Assembly: GCA_963377175.1 (NCBI GenBank)
Contig: CAUJNA010003314.1
Location: 5,001-69,000, forward strand
Direction of reading: 5' to 3'
From: Effrenium voratum
Lineage: Eukaryota > Sar > Dinophyceae > Suessiales > Symbiodiniaceae
DNA: 64,000 bases
The position numbers were made by a program, and so were the translations under genes. The notes under the pieces were generated by a model. That model did not search any database, was not told where the DNA came from, and was given only the letters and a program-made list of their open reading frames with translations. Numbering within the stretch: position 1 is the stretch's first letter; each line of letters starts with the position of its first letter. This document shows positions 42,590-54,200 of the stretch, piece by piece.

Positions 42590-42790
42590 AAGAGCCCCGG
42601 GCCCCGAAAAGTTGTTCGATTCGGGCCCCGATTCGGGCCCCGAAAAGCTGTTCCATTCGGGTCCCGGATTCGGGCCCGAAAAGCTGTTCCATTTGGGCCC
42701 CGGGTTCAGGCTCTAAATTGTTTTCAAGCTGGAAAAACTCTCCGTGTTGGCTCCGAAGACTTGTTCAAAATTTGGGCCGGGTTCAGGCCC
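42590..42790. repeat. Minisatellite, GGGCCCCGAAAAG units
   Basis: About seven imperfect copies of CATTCGGGCCCCGAAAAGCT spaced 20-35 bp. Confidence 0.85.
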
Positions 42791-43132
42791 CGAAGTTGCC
42801 ACAGGCGCAATGGCAGCGCGCCCGAACCAACCTGCGGACCCGCAGTTGGTAGGGAGGTCGCAGATTCAAATCCCTGTTAAAGTCCACTCATCCGAAGCGC
42901 TGCCCAAACCAATCCAGCCGATGCAATTCCCTCGGTTGGAGCCGGGGAATTTGGTGTGTTTGCGTTCTGGCAGCCAAGTGGACATGGGCTCGGTGCTGAT
43001 CACGTGCCAGCGCTGAATCTGGTTGATCATGCCGCGGTTCAGTTTCTTCTTTCCTTCCATTGACTCCTCGACAGGATTCAAAGACAAGTACAACCGATGA
43101 AAGCACTGACAATGCTTTCAAATTTGACGAAT

Positions 43133-43714
43133 TTATAAGTACAGAATCGATTTTTGAAACGGACATCGTCGTCCTGCCTGGCTGAGGCACAGCGTGATCT
43201 CCGTGTGCTCCAGGTAGTGCGCCAAGGCCCCCTTGCCATCCTTCGACTTGAACGGCGCCAAGACGCTCTCCAGCACGTTCCGCCCAGCATCGTTCAAGAA
43301 AATGAAGTCTCCGTCAATTGGACGGTCGAAGTGATCCTCTGCCACCTTCTTGTTCGCCAGGCCGCCGCGGCCCTTGATGCTGCCGTGGATCAACTTTTTC
43401 ATGAGGGCTGGGCTCAGTGGCGGAAACCTTCGGTCAGGCCTTTTGGCGGCCTCTGCAAACAGGTTGGCGTCAAAGTGGATCATGACACCGCTCTTGCCCT
43501 GCACGCCGCGGAGGTCGCCATTCAGGCCGCTATCCCCTACGGCCCGGGCAACGGCAGACTGGGTTGGAGGCTCGGCCCGCAACGACACATAGATCGCAAC
43601 CTGTTGCGCTGCCGTCGCTGTCCAATGCCTTCGTTGACTGCTCATGCATTGCCGCAACAATGGCGCACGCTCGCACGAGCAAAGCAACGTCAAATTCAAT
43701 TCTCTCCAAGGCAC
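43133..43714 (-). CDS. Unrecognised exon with IFLNDAG motif
   Basis: The coding-like part (about 43595-43150) contains GVMIHFDANLFAEAAKRPD, FPPLSPALMKKLIHGSIKGR, HFDRPIDGDFIFLNDAGRNV and YLEHTEITLCLSQAGRR. No domain is recognised. The IF-NDAG core resembles IFIVNDAG in the 3' exon of the hAT-like gene (51250-52225), which may be chance. Same strand as neighbours. Confidence 0.45.
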   Translation of the reverse strand: MPWRELNLTLLCSCERAPLLRQCMSSQRRHWTATAAQQVAIYVSLRAEPPTQSAVARAVGDSGLNGDLRGVQGKSGVMIHFDANLFAEAAKRPDRRFPPLSPALMKKLIHGSIKGRGGLANKKVAEDHFDRPIDGDFIFLNDAGRNVLESVLAPFKSKDGKGALAHYLEHTEITLCLSQAGRRCPFQKSILYL

Positions 43715-44091
43715 TCAGCCGAGCCCTTGGGGTACTTTGAAGGCTGCGGAGCCACGCTGCCCTGCGCGATCTTCGTGCACTCGTCCTGCTCGTCCTGCTC
43801 CTCCTCGGCCGCCTTGTAGAGCGCTTTCTCTGCAGCTAGTTCATTGTCTTTTGCTGCCACGCAAGCCTTCCATCGTAGACTGAACGTCTCGATCTCGAGC
43901 AGCTCAAGCGGGTTGGCTCCCTTTCCTTTCTTCAGAAGAGCAATCAAGGGGCCGTTGAGCGTCGTCGTGTACAGGATGTCCTTCGCGCCAAGGGGGCCAT
44001 TGCCAATAATGCTTTTAAGATTGCATTGCCCCCCCCCACCTCGATCAACCTCAGCACAAGCATGCTGGAGCGCTTCAACGAAGACATCCAT
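43696..44091 (-). CDS. Unrecognised exon (about 130 codons)
   Basis: From ATG at 44091: MDVFVEALQHACAEVDRGGG, LKSIIGNGPLGAKDILYTTT, LNGPLIALLKKGKGANPLEL and an acidic AAEEEQDEQDE stretch. Good coding character. Upstream on the plus strand this region has a C run of 10. Family not recognised; probably spliced to neighbours on the same strand. Confidence 0.45.
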   Translation of the reverse strand: MDVFVEALQHACAEVDRGGGGQCNLKSIIGNGPLGAKDILYTTTLNGPLIALLKKGKGANPLELLEIETFSLRWKACVAAKDNELAAEKALYKAAEEEQDEQDECTKIAQGSVAPQPSKYPKGSAECLGEN

Positions 44092-44327
44092 TGAACTTCA
44101 GATGGACCTTCAAGGTTAGCAAGGCACGTGAGGTCACGTATTTCCGGTAGCTGCAAATCGTCATGATCTTCGAGTGGATCTTGGCAAGGTCCTGAGTGTC
44201 GAACTGGCTGCGTGGCATCTCCACCTGAGTCCATCAATGCAATGCCTAACACCACGCATTTTTTCAGAAGCCTAGCAACCATTGAACACAATAAACTTGA
44301 ACCACAGATCCATGTTGATAAGTTAGT

Positions 44328-45132
44328 TTACTTGCCAAGACTGAAGAGGGCCGTGTTCAACAAGTGTTTGTTGATGGACAACTCGCTCTCAGGCCACTTT
44401 TCTCTTGCCTGCAAAAAGTGATGCGCCACAGTTCGCTTCAGCTTCAACAGCTCGACCAGCGATGCGGCTGTGGGCGTCCCAGCGAGGTAGGTCTTGGTGA
44501 TGGTCTCGCGCTCAAGCGCTCCTCCCTCCACCATGTCGCAAATCACTTTCAGAATCCATTGCCTCAATAGATGGTCGCAAAGCAAAAATAAAAGCAATTG
44601 CGCAGATTCAGAAAGTCCGATGGCAGCGCTGTTCCCCGGCCTGGTCTCCATGTTCTCGCTTTTTTCAATCAGCACCCGAAGTTTCTGAAGGGAGTTCAAT
44701 GGCGACTCCAAGCCATACTTGCTCTCCAACTTGTCCAGCACCTCGTTGCAGGTTGTGTCCACGAGCAACTTCTCATAGACGAACAGGCAGTCCTTTACGA
44801 ATCCATCCGCCATGTCGCCTTTCACGGAGGATTTCGCCATGAATGAGGTGGGCCTTGGACCGGAAGATGTCTTGCACCTCCTTAACTCCAAGTCTCTCGC
44901 CAGCCTCGGACTCCTTCTTGTTTTTGAAGGCAGTCACCTCAAAAGCGAGTTGTCGAGCGCTTCTCTTGAGGGAGTCGTAAGTCTGCACCACTTGCTGCCT
45001 CCGGTGGAAGCTGTGCCAGTACAAGCTGTCTCCCCCGCCCACCACTTTGAACACTGCCGGCGCCGACAAGAAGACCCGGCGCCAGGCAGCAAGCTTCTCA
45101 TCAGGCGCCTTAGCAGCTTCAACATCAGTCAC
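44328..45132 (-). CDS. Unrecognised exons with a one-base frame change
   Basis: 45132 to about 44830 reads LAAWRRVFLSAPAVFKVVGG, SLYWHSFHRRQQVVQTYDSL and VKEVQDIFRSKAHLIHGEIL. From about 44840 the neighbouring frame continues as MAKSSVKGDMADGFVKDCLF, VLDKLESKYGLESPLNSLQK, LLFLLCDHLLRQWILKVICD and KWPESELSINKHLLN to 44328. The two frames abut within a few bases, so a single indel or an unseen splice joins them. Helix-rich; no domain is recognised. Confidence 0.5.
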
Positions 45133-45193
45133 TGAATGCGTCCGAAGACTACAAACAAAATTACCCTCTAAGTAGCTATTAAATCCCTGTCAG

Positions 45194-45535
45194 TCAGTAA
45201 ACGTGTCTGAAAACCGCGAAACTCTCGTCGCTAGCTAATTTCCGAACACCTGCCTGGTCTTTGATGACATCCGCTAAGGTGAACAGCAGGGCGTGCTGCA
45301 TTTCCTCCGGGCTCACAGCCTTCCACTTCCCCTTGCTATCCAGCATGTCCTGGTCCGGGCTGTCGACCGCGACTGTGAAGTTCTCGGTCAAGTGTTTTGC
45401 ATCCCCGGCGGGACAAGCAAATTGCCCGAGCTCCCGGACCCTCTCCACACTGAGCGGTACTGTGGGCGTTGTGGACCCAAATGGGTCAATCCACATCAAG
45501 TTGATCGCGGCCCTGTAGCATCCTTCCTTCGTCAA
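45194..45535 (-). CDS. Unrecognised exon (113 codons)
   Basis: KEGCYRAAINLMWIDPFGST, VPLSVERVRELGQFACPAGD, FTVAVDSPDQDMLDSKGKWK and EEMQHALLFTLADVIKDQAG. Well-formed protein sequence on the same strand as the next exon (45132). The family is not recognised. The adjoining 45540-46130 shows no gene. Confidence 0.5.
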   Translation of the reverse strand: MTKEGCYRAAINLMWIDPFGSTTPTVPLSVERVRELGQFACPAGDAKHLTENFTVAVDSPDQDMLDSKGKWKAVSPEEMQHALLFTLADVIKDQAGVRKLASDESFAVFRHVY

Positions 45536-46132
45536 TGCTGCCTTGCACTCCCGTGGGTCGAAAACTGCCTGGCAGATTGACCAGTGTAATTCAAGCTGAA
45601 AAACAACTATTCGCTCTACCAGAAATTTCTCGTTGTTTTAGACAAGTGCAGCAATTCAGTGTTTTTGGCACGAACTGCCCGCAGACACCTTGCGCATGCA
45701 GGAAATGCACTGGTTTTGCATTATGAGTTGAGGCACTTGTTTGTATTTGCGGGCGTTTGTGTTGTTTTTTGCACTCGTTGTTGGTTGCCCAGAAGTGGTG
45801 TCAAACTGGTGTAATCAGCACAATAGGAGCAACACGGTCAAACTCTGTCAAACTGACCATTGCAGCATGCAAAGGATGTTCCGCGTAGTGGATTGCAAGG
45901 ACAGGAGTCAAACATAACAAGCGCAAGTCTCCACCCAAGACGACAATTTGAAGGATGGCGATCTTTTTGAAACTGCTGAGTTACCAGTTACATCCGAAAA
46001 CTAGTCCTTTAATTGTCGTCATGTATGCTGTTTGTTTCGCGGTAAAATTGGTAAGTAGAAAGGCCGGAGCACAGATACGGAGTAGTACTAGTGTCGAATG
46101 AAGATGCAGGCTAGGTTTAATCCGCCAATGCA

Positions 46133-46654
46133 CTAAAGCCTTCCCGCCTGAACTCCCGACTGGTCTTCTCCCGGCTTGGTGTTGATCGGCAGCGGCGCAA
46201 CGAAGGTGGGGCACTGAAGGATCACGTTGACGGCGTCGATGAGCGCTTCGTAGTACTGGGTGTTGTTCTGAGGCGCCGTTTCCGGAGCATCGATAGCCGC
46301 CGCCGCCGACTGTGGCTGGTTCTTCTTGACCTGGCTCTTCACCATCTTTGCTTCCTTCAGAGCCTGACGAAAGGCAAGACTGCATTTTCTGATGGATTCG
46401 CACGTGAAAACGACAGGGCTTCAAAAAACATCACGGTTTGGCGTTGACAGCTCCTTCGACTTGGTCGCCGCGGCTTCTGAAGCTGCCTTCTGAGCGTCCT
46501 CGTCTGAATCGCCAGCAGTCTTGCGCTCCGCGTAGACCCTTTTCTCCTCTTCCTCGACTGACTTCTGCTCAGCCTTGTTCAGCTTCCATTTGCTGAAATG
46601 CTCCGGCATTGTGCCAGAGGCCGACAGCCGTGCTTGACTGAGCCCAACCTGCAA
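46133..46654 (-). CDS. Two unrecognised exons
   Basis: 46654-46421: MPEHFSKWKLNKAEQKSVEE then a Glu/Lys/Ala-rich coiled-coil-like stretch (RKTAGDSDEDAQKAASEAAA). 46345-46133 (perhaps from 46370, QALKEAKMVKSQVKK): PQNNTQYYEALIDAVNVILQ and PTFVAPLPINTKPGEDQ. Both are coding-like and in the same direction. No domain is recognised. Confidence 0.45.
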
Positions 46655-46979
46655 AAATATGGTTCATGCCACGCTGCTGCAAACCTTTGAGCTAATGCTT
46701 GGCCTCAATGACTGCTCAGCCGCCTGACAATGTCAATCAACCTATAGGCAGATTTCTTAGAAAGGCGCCTAGCTTCAAACATTGACGACTGACAGACTAG
46801 TGACTAGCCAACTTCAGCTCACAGCCGCCCAAGCATAATTTGTTCACTGGCAGGTCAGTCGCTCAGCGGCCCGGCGGCGGTCAGAAGAAGACGTACAGGT
46901 GCTGCCTTTGAACATTTCAGAGGCAGGCTCGTGCTCGGGCTGGTCAGGCCAGGTCCAACGCAGGTCGTCACCGCCTTGG

Positions 46980-47300
46980 CTGGCAAGACAAAAAGTAAAA
47001 CACATCTTGCCACTGGGAGCCCTGGCGAGGGGTACCCCCCCGTCAGGGGGGGGGCTCTTGCAACCGAACCTAGGTTCGTCTGGCGAGGGCCACCCCCCCC
47101 CGTTACAAGCGTGTGGCGAGAGCTACCCCCCTGCGTCACTGTACGTAACGGAGGGGGTAGCCCTCGCCCCCCCCCCGACGGGGGGGGTACCCCTCGCCAC
47201 CAAACACACCCGTAAACGAACCTAGGTTCACTTGGCGAGAGCCCGACGTATAGCGGTCGCGGTGCCCCGACGTATAAGAGTTGCGGGGCTTTCGGGGGAG
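46980..47300. repeat. Fold-back cluster of GGCGAGGGGTACCCCCC units
   Basis: Forward copies of GGCGAG-G/A-GGTACCCCCC type at about 47033, 47081 and 47112 face reverse copies at 47150-47170 and 47178-47200. AACCTAGGTT palindromes sit at about 47068 and 47219. G/C runs of 7-10 recur. Confidence 0.85.
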
Positions 47301-47379
47301 GGGGGGAAAAGGAATTAAAAATAAACGACCCTGGGTGCCCCGACAGTCAGTCAAAAAATGAAAACCCTTAACAAAGCAA

Positions 47380-47628
47380 TCATGCAGCCAAAAATCGGCC
47401 AAGCTGTTCGCATCCATTGTCGTCGGCCGCCTTTGCCGTGCACTTCCTGCTGATCGGGGCGCGGCTGAGCAGGCTGGGTGCAGTACACTGGGCCAGATAG
47501 CTCAACCAGGCGGTGTCCACTACGGGCATCGGCGGGTCGTCGGCCGTCTTCTTAGAGCCAGCGCTCTCGTCATCCTCCACAACCACGACCTCATTGTCAC
47601 TGGGCCAGCGCGCTGCTTCTTCCGCTTA
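47380..47628 (-). CDS. Unrecognised exon
   Basis: Reads AEEAARWPSDNEVVVVEDDE, SAGSKKTADDPPMPVVDTAW, LSYLAQCTAPSLLSRAPISR and CEQLGRFLAA then stop. The start follows CTTAG. Further up, 47850-47710 may hold another exon (SGDTPSADARAMANRARAA). Families not recognised. Confidence 0.4.
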
Positions 47629-47934
47629 CCTAAGTTTAAGCAGCCATCAGATTACAGACTACTAAGACTAGTACTTTAAGTCAACGTGCCAATGACAGCA
47701 AACACAAGATATGGAAACGTCAATGTCCATTGCCATCATGATGCGCCTTGCGGCTCTCGCCCGGTTTGCCATCGCTCTCGCATCTGCTGATGGCGTATCG
47801 CCCGACTTTCCTCAGTTCACGCCAAGCAATTTAATAGCTTACTTAATTAGAAGCTTGAAAACTAGAAAAATGAAAGCCAAGCCAAGGCACGAATAGGGAT
47901 TGCCAGGACTAAGAGTGAACGCTCAGCTGCCGAC

Positions 47935-48330
47935 CAGCTTAAGCCCTGAGTTGCCTGCCCGACGATGACAACTTGGGCAACTCAGACTCGTCAGGGCTTG
48001 CCAGGACTAAGAGGCAATGCAGCTGCCGACCCGCCCTCAGCCTGAGTAAGCCCTGAGTCGCCCGATGACAACTCGGGCAATTCAGGGCTTGCCAGGTAAG
48101 AGGGGAGCGCAGCTGCCGACCGGCCCTCGGTAAGCCCTGAGTCACCCGATGACAACTCAGACTCGGGCAACTCAGGGCTTGCCAGGACTGAATTTGAATG
48201 GAAATTAAATGCAGCCGCAGGATCAGCCCTCAGCCTGGCAGCCCTGAGTCGCCCGACGACAATTCGGGCAACTCAGGGCTTGCCACGACTGACAGGAAAC
48301 GCCTCAGCCTGCTATGCCTGGCAAAGCCCT
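47935..48330. repeat. Minisatellite with internal hairpins, CTGAGTCGCCCG family, locus 2
   Basis: Four to five units of 80-120 bp. Each has AAGCCCTGAGTCGCCCGA, a short loop, TCGGGCAACTCAGGGCTTGC and then CAGGACT and GCAGCTGCCGACC. It lies between the kinase activation-loop exon and any further C-lobe exons. Confidence 0.9.
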
Positions 48331-48370
48331 GAATTGAAACAACAACATTAAATGTTTCTGCTAAGCCAAC

Positions 48371-49092
48371 GTGCATCCAAGTGTCTGTCTCCCCCAACTT
48401 GTAGACCAGGCCGAAGTCTGCGATCTTCGCGGTCTGGGCCTCCGTCAGGAGGATGTTGGCCGGCTTTATGTCGCAATGCATAAGCTTGGCTCCTTAGTAG
48501 CACTGGATTCGCCGATATCACAAACACAGAAAACTGTTTGAATCATGTCATTGTTCGGTGACAGCTTAGATGCGGAAAACAGTTCAAACAACAGTCGTCG
48601 TTGATCAGTAATCAGCTTGAACCACACGCGCCCCAGCAAGTCTTAGACTTTAATAGACTAAGACTACTAAGGCTCGGTGCATGTGGTAGAGCCCGCTCAT
48701 GCATTCGCGCATCCACTTCCTCAGTGTCAGAGACTTGTTAGCCAGTGTTCACTGGACGAACCCCCGGAAAGCAATGACTAAGCGCGAATCATGAGGATCT
48801 CGCTGGAGATCGACCGCATCTGGGGGTCGTGGATCCGACAGTGTAGGTCGCCTCCCGCGAGGAACTCCAGCTCCAGCATGACCAAGGTCGGGGTCATAAT
48901 CAACTGCCAGATCTGCACCAGGTTCGGGTGCCTTAGCTGCCTCATCTGGTTGCCCTCCTCCAGGAGTGCCTGGGCCTCCTCGCTGGATTCGAAGTCCCCG
49001 CGAGAACTTCAAGACGCGGAGGCCCCCGTCAGCGTGGCGGCACTTGTAGACCACTCCCATGCCACCTTCGCCCAGCTTGGACACCTCGTGGC
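48371..49092 (-). CDS. Ser/Thr protein kinase, N-lobe to DFG, partial
   Basis: Exon 1 (from about 49092) has the Gly loop KLGEGGMGVVYK and the VAIK-like VLKF. It then continues, in a frame one base off, with EEGNQMRQLRHPNLVQIWQ and LELEFLAGGDL. The shift sits at a GGGG run (48996-48999); one G less would restore the frame. Exon 2 (48719-48668, GT donor) gives WMRECMSGLYHMHRAL. Exon 3 (48484-48371, GT donor) gives LMHCDIKPANILLTEAQTA and KIADFGLVYK. Asn to DFG Asp is 13 residues and H-to-HCD spacing is normal across the splice. HCD replaces HRD. No APE or C-lobe exon was found downstream, where a minisatellite begins. Upstream exons at 49538-50148 may be its N-terminus. Confidence 0.72.
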
Positions 49093-49537
49093 CTGGATCA
49101 GATCCTCGCCCTTGTCATTGTCCGTCGTCGCCATGCCGCCCGCGCAGGTTGCGTTCTGAAAAAATTGGCAAGCGGATATGAAATAATCATAATGGTAATC
49201 AAGTGTTAACCCAAGCAACATCATTAAGCGTTGGAATAAACCTTGGAAATGACATGAGCTCGCGCTTGACCCTAAAATTCCAAGACTCAAATTCACACGG
49301 AGTGCGTTCACGAGTTGCCAGCAAGACAGCACTGCGCGTGCAAAGTGCGTTTTCCAGCTCCTGTGCCCTGGATTGCCTAAGTCTAGCTAGATCTAGCTAG
49401 CATCCGTCTGCTCACTGGCGCTTGCCTTTGTCAGTTGGGAGAGCCCCCGAAGGCGCTCGTCACTCAAGTTTTGCTGAGGGCAAGGCTTCTTCTGCCTTTT
49501 TGCAATGGTGACCTTACAGTAGCAACGCAACAGCTCG

Positions 49538-50148
49538 TCACCCTACCTGACGTTCAAAGTGAGGCCGCAGCAGCCTTCTGCAACGCATCGCGCGCAAGTC
49601 TGGTGCTGCGTGACCTGGCGCAACATCATTCATACTAGATTCCGTGACTAGGATTGAGCAAGCCTCATTGTCATCCTTCAGCGCCCTTTGCACGTCAGCA
49701 GGCACCTCAGGCGCAATGGCCAAGCTAGTCCGAACCTGACATGGCAGTGAAAAAGGCTAACGCGTAACACGTAACTGAGAGTCCGGCTTCGCTGACCTTG
49801 ATTTCTTCGCCGAGCAGTTCGTCGATGCGTGTCAACACCGCGAGTTCCTGCAGCGAGACTCGGGACAAAGGCTAAACCAGTTGCCGGCCCTTGATTGGGC
49901 AAAACCCAACAATGTAACGCCTCTTGGTCGGTCAGCTTCCGCTCAATGAAGCGCTCAACATGAAAGATGGCGAAGCCTTGGTCTATAGTAAGGTCGGCAA
50001 TTTCTGTGTGAAAACTACTTCGCATCCCTCGCACAAGCTTACTAAGGAACTGGCTGAAAGTCACAGCGTGACGGGTTGCCGCCAGCGTGCGGATTGTCTC
50101 CGCGACCCTTCGGCACGCAAGGTCGAGCTCCATTACGAGCCTTGCCAT
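49538..50148 (-). CDS. Unrecognised gene start with short introns
   Basis: From ATG at 50148: MARLVMELDLACRRVAETIR, HAVTFSQFLSKLVRGMRSSF and AIFHVERFIERKLTDQEALH. The next exon, after CTGCAG (about 49855), reads ELAVLTRIDELLGEEIK and ends before GTCAGC (49796). The next, after TGTCAG (about 49735), reads VRTSLAIAPEVPADVQRALK and DNEACSILVTESS. The 60 nt intron is well formed. Function unknown; it precedes the kinase exons on the same strand and could be one gene with them. Confidence 0.5.
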
Positions 50149-50154
50149 TGACCA

Positions 50155-51240
50155 TTGTCATTGATGAGCCGGGACCCGCCACTTAGTAAGAGCCAAGAAA
50201 GCTTCGCTGTGCAGCCTGAGGTGCCTGATGCGCCTGCAGCACCTGCAGTGCCTGTGGCAAAAGCCCTTCCTCCAGTGCCAGCGCAAGGAGTCCTGGTTGC
50301 AAAGGCTTCTGCCCCTGCTGCACCGCAGGTGGAAGATGTGATCCCGCAGACTCCCCCACCTGCAGTCCGCCGTGGTTCTCCTCTTGCACTTGTTGCTGCC
50401 CCGCCGTCAGCTCCAAAGACAAGTGACAAGCCCGTCTGATGTCTTGAGGCACATGTTTGCGCAGAGCAAGTCAAGGCCTTCTGAGCCTGCTGCTGCTGCT
50501 GTGTGTGGTTGACTTCGGTCCTGCTGATGAGGCCGGCCGATGATGAGGACATGGGGCCAGCCGCTGAGAGCCTGGGCCTTGCTTGTGATGGCACCGACCA
50601 GGACCAGGCCAGGCAGCGCCCCATCTGTTTGGACACCTTGGTGGTAGCAGTGCTGTTCTTCAAGATGCTGATGCTGGCCAAGAAGTCAGTGAACAGGCCG
50701 CCGGTGAGGGCATTGCTGAGCTGGGCCATGAGGCTGTTCGTCCAGATTCCGGCCGTGACTCTGATTCAGATCCAAGCTTCCTCTGAGGGTGTGTGCTGAT
50801 CTGCCTGTGCATTTGAGTGTTTGCAGCATGACAGTGGTTTCTGTGAGTGCTTGCGTTGCATAGTATGGACAACTGAAAGGGCTAGCCATCTTTTTCCTAG
50901 GTTGTAGTAGCATTGTGTCACATGTAATGTTTGTTTGTTCGCCACATTTTGCATGCTGCTCAGGTTGGGTCTTGCCAGTATTCGTAAGAACACAGGCCAT
51001 TAAGCACTGGTGAGAGGTGAAGTGGGAAAATATGCATCAAGCTTGTGTGCATGCTCAGCTGACACAGTGTCAATCAATGTCAAGTCAATTCAAAACACTT
51101 GTTTAGTTTTGTTTGCGGCGAGATTGAAACTCAGCATTGCAGAGAGGATGCCCAGGGTTGTTTCAACTCGATCAGCACTAGTTTCTGCCTTGCGCTTAGG
51201 CAGCCCCTACGTAGATGGCAACTTCCCCTTGCCAGCGAAC
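50155..51240. other. Spacer with Pro/Ala-rich open frames, undecided
   Basis: 50155-50800 is open on both strands. The plus frame is Pro/Ala/Val-rich and the minus frame Gln/Leu-rich, both following CCTGCAG-like repeats. Neither has a motif. 50800-51240 shows nothing. Confidence 0.3.
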
Positions 51241-51249
51241 ACGCTACTA

Positions 51250-54200
51250 TGGCGTGTAAAAACCCGAAGCGCGCAAGTCAAGCCTGGAAATGTTTTCCAG
51301 AAAACTCGCCTTGCTGAGATAACCCTGCGAATTTCCACTGAGAACAGCAGCTCGTCCAACTTCAGCCGAGGTTGCCAAGATCATGGTTGCGTCTGCCCGA
51401 ACGGCTGCGAGCTTCCATTTACTTCCGGGACGTTTCACAATGTCCTTGATCGGCTTCAGGAATTGGGCGTGGCTCTCACGGAACTTTGTGGAAAAGAAGA
51501 CCTTCTGACGCCGCGTCTGCGAGGCAGGCTGAAACTTCAGAAGGATCCCTTTCTTGCCTTCCAGGAGGCAGACATCCATGATCTGCCGACCAAGCAAGGC
51601 AGCCATCAATTTCACCCTCTCCGGCAAATTGCCAGCGTCGTTGACAATGAAAATGTCTGCCTCCGATCGCTCCGTGGTTTTGACCAAATTTCGGGCGCTC
51701 ATTGCCACTTGCAAGTCTGCAACAGAGATGGCGGGGTCCAGCCAAGCCTTGCTGCCTTGAATCTTTTCCCAATCCATGGAGCCGTTAAGCCGCATCTGCA
51801 AAGCGTCCTTGGAGAGCCTGTCTCTGATATGCCCCTCGTCCGCGTCGCGCTCAGCTTTGGCTGCTGTCTCCATAGTTTCTTGGTCCACTGCATTTTGATC
51901 AATGAGGCCGTCCAGGACGCCGTCCACCTTGTAATGTGTTTGCTTTGACTTTTGGAACTGGTACTCAACCTCGTAACTCTCAGTCCAGTACTCAGACACT
52001 TTGTCATTTGTGGCCGGGTGCTCGTCCATGTCGAAGGCCAGGTCGGCCATGTTCAAAGAGGATGTTGCGTTTGCAACACTGTCCCGCCTGGATCTGATAA
52101 ACGCTGCTTCTGTCCCCTCCTGCTTGGCGCGCTTCACATTCTTGTCAATCCGCTCCTGCGTCCGCTTGCGGCTTGCGCCTCGGACAAGTGAGATGATAAT
52201 GACGTTGGCCAGGCGAACAAGTCAATGTTCTTAAACACACACGAAAACCAGCAAAAAACAAACGGTGTTAAAACATATTAAAGTGGCAAGTGGAATCACG
52301 CCAGGGCGCCGGAGCGGCAAGTTGCATAGAGTTCCGCCGCGTTCGTGACAATGACCTTGAAATCCGGGGGGCTTAGTGGCGCCAACAATATTTTCATGGC
52401 CCTTGCATCGTACGACGCGGATGCTTGGGAATGGCCAGTGGCGTTGTTCCGCTCGCCCTTTGCAAAGTTCTGCTCCACGCCGCTGGACGATGCTTGCCAA
52501 GCCAGATACCGGCGCACGACGATGGCCAGGTCATCTGCTGGATAGGACTCCTGGGCGGGGACCCGCCTGTCGAAAAAGTGGACTGTAATTTTATCCCACA
52601 ACTAAGTCCTTCAATGACTGCCGCCGCTGCGTCGCTGCCATTGTGTGCATCCACGCATCCTTGCACGTCGTGTTGGTCTCCCTGTAGCGCTTCTCAGCCA
52701 AGGGCCTCAAACGCTGCAGCTGCTCCTGGAAGCCGCCAGGGCTGACATTGAAGAACTTGGCCAACCTGTTGCAGCTGTCATCCCCGGCGCTCTGGAAAGC
52801 GGTTTGCTGCTTGGTCACAGACTTCAAGGAAAACACCTTGGAAAAGCTCTCAGAGGAAGGCTTCCTAATCATAAGGTCGATAAACAGGCTAACATCAAAA
52901 CAAGTAAGATTATCATCGTTTAGTTCTGTTCAAGCCCAGGGGCCCCGAAGGCGCTGAAGACGGAGTAGTGCGGAAACTCAGTTTGAAGAACTTCCAAGGC
53001 TAAGCGGGACCAAGCGACCATGCGATCCAGGCATCTTTCCACCGTGTCCCCGTCGCAAGGCTGCAGCCGCCGAGCCTGCCCACAAGAGAAAAACGCAAGT
53101 TCGCCTTTGGACAGCATGTCCATGGCAAACTTGGTGTATCCAACTGTTGTCAGCGCCTGCCGCTGAGCAAAAAGGGCTTGAATGCGGTCCGCGAAGCCCT
53201 GCACGTAGTTCCCAAGCTCTGAGCTGTCCACCGCTTCGTCGTCCACTTGGCGAATCAGAAGCAGCGATTCGTCTGAAGCGTCTGCTACCATTGCCAGGGC
53301 AAGGACCGCTTCGCTGCTGAAATCATCCAGCCATTGTTTCACATGTTTGCCTACGGCGTCTTGCCGATGCTGGATGATCCGTTGCGCAACTGACATAATG
53401 GCAGGAAGGTTGCTAATCAGTCGGCACAGCGGGGTCGTGTGCGACTCGAAGCGGTGTTTCGCCTCAGTCAGCCAAACAGGAAACCTGGCTGCTTCGACAA
53501 ACGGTGTTAATAAAGTATTGCTTTTTGAGACGACGAGTCGCTGATTTCAAGTTGCTGATGGTCCCGTGATGCTTCTCAACCTCCTCCTGAAACCATTGCC
53601 TGAAGACAAAGGACCTGTCGATCACTTGCACAATCGACTTCTTTCCCAAAACATGCTCCGCCATCAGGGTGCCCAAGTAACTGCTGCAATGGAAAGGTCG
53701 CTTCAGCGCACGGCGGAAAGCGTGGGCGTGGTCACGCGCGACCAGCTTCAAGCCTGGCAGCAAGATGTCAGCGTCGTCCGCCTCGATGTGAGGGTCTCGG
53801 CGCCCGCGGTTCACGTTGGATGCCCCAATCTCATTAGAAGCAGCGTCCGTCAAGATGATTTCGATGCGTTGCCGCAGCATGTCGTAGAGGTTCTCGTCGA
53901 ATTCTGGCGGGGGTCCAGCGTAGGATCTGGGAGGCTCATGGAACTTCGTGCAGAAGTCACGCAGCACCTTTCGTGTCCCCTGAGCCTTGGCAAACTGAGC
54001 GGCAACAGGCAGCAATCCCGACAGGTTGTCAATGTTTATTATAAGGGAATGGCGGCAACGACACTGGGTCTGAAAAACATGCTGATAGAGTCAGGCGGCT
54101 ATTTCTGCAATGGCTTCGCCACACCCGCGTGCCAGACCAAGAACCCCGTACCGGATCTGGAACTTGTCCTGGCAATCGTCAAGCAAAGCCAAGCAACCCA

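Noticed and set aside
47935..48330. Regular repeats considered as a CRISPR array
   Set aside because: Units are variable in length, have no constant spacer size or cas genes, and the setting is eukaryotic.
50155..50439. Pro/Ala-rich plus-strand frame
   Set aside because: The opposite strand is equally open and the sequence is built from CCTGCAG-like repeats; no motif or splice site decides.
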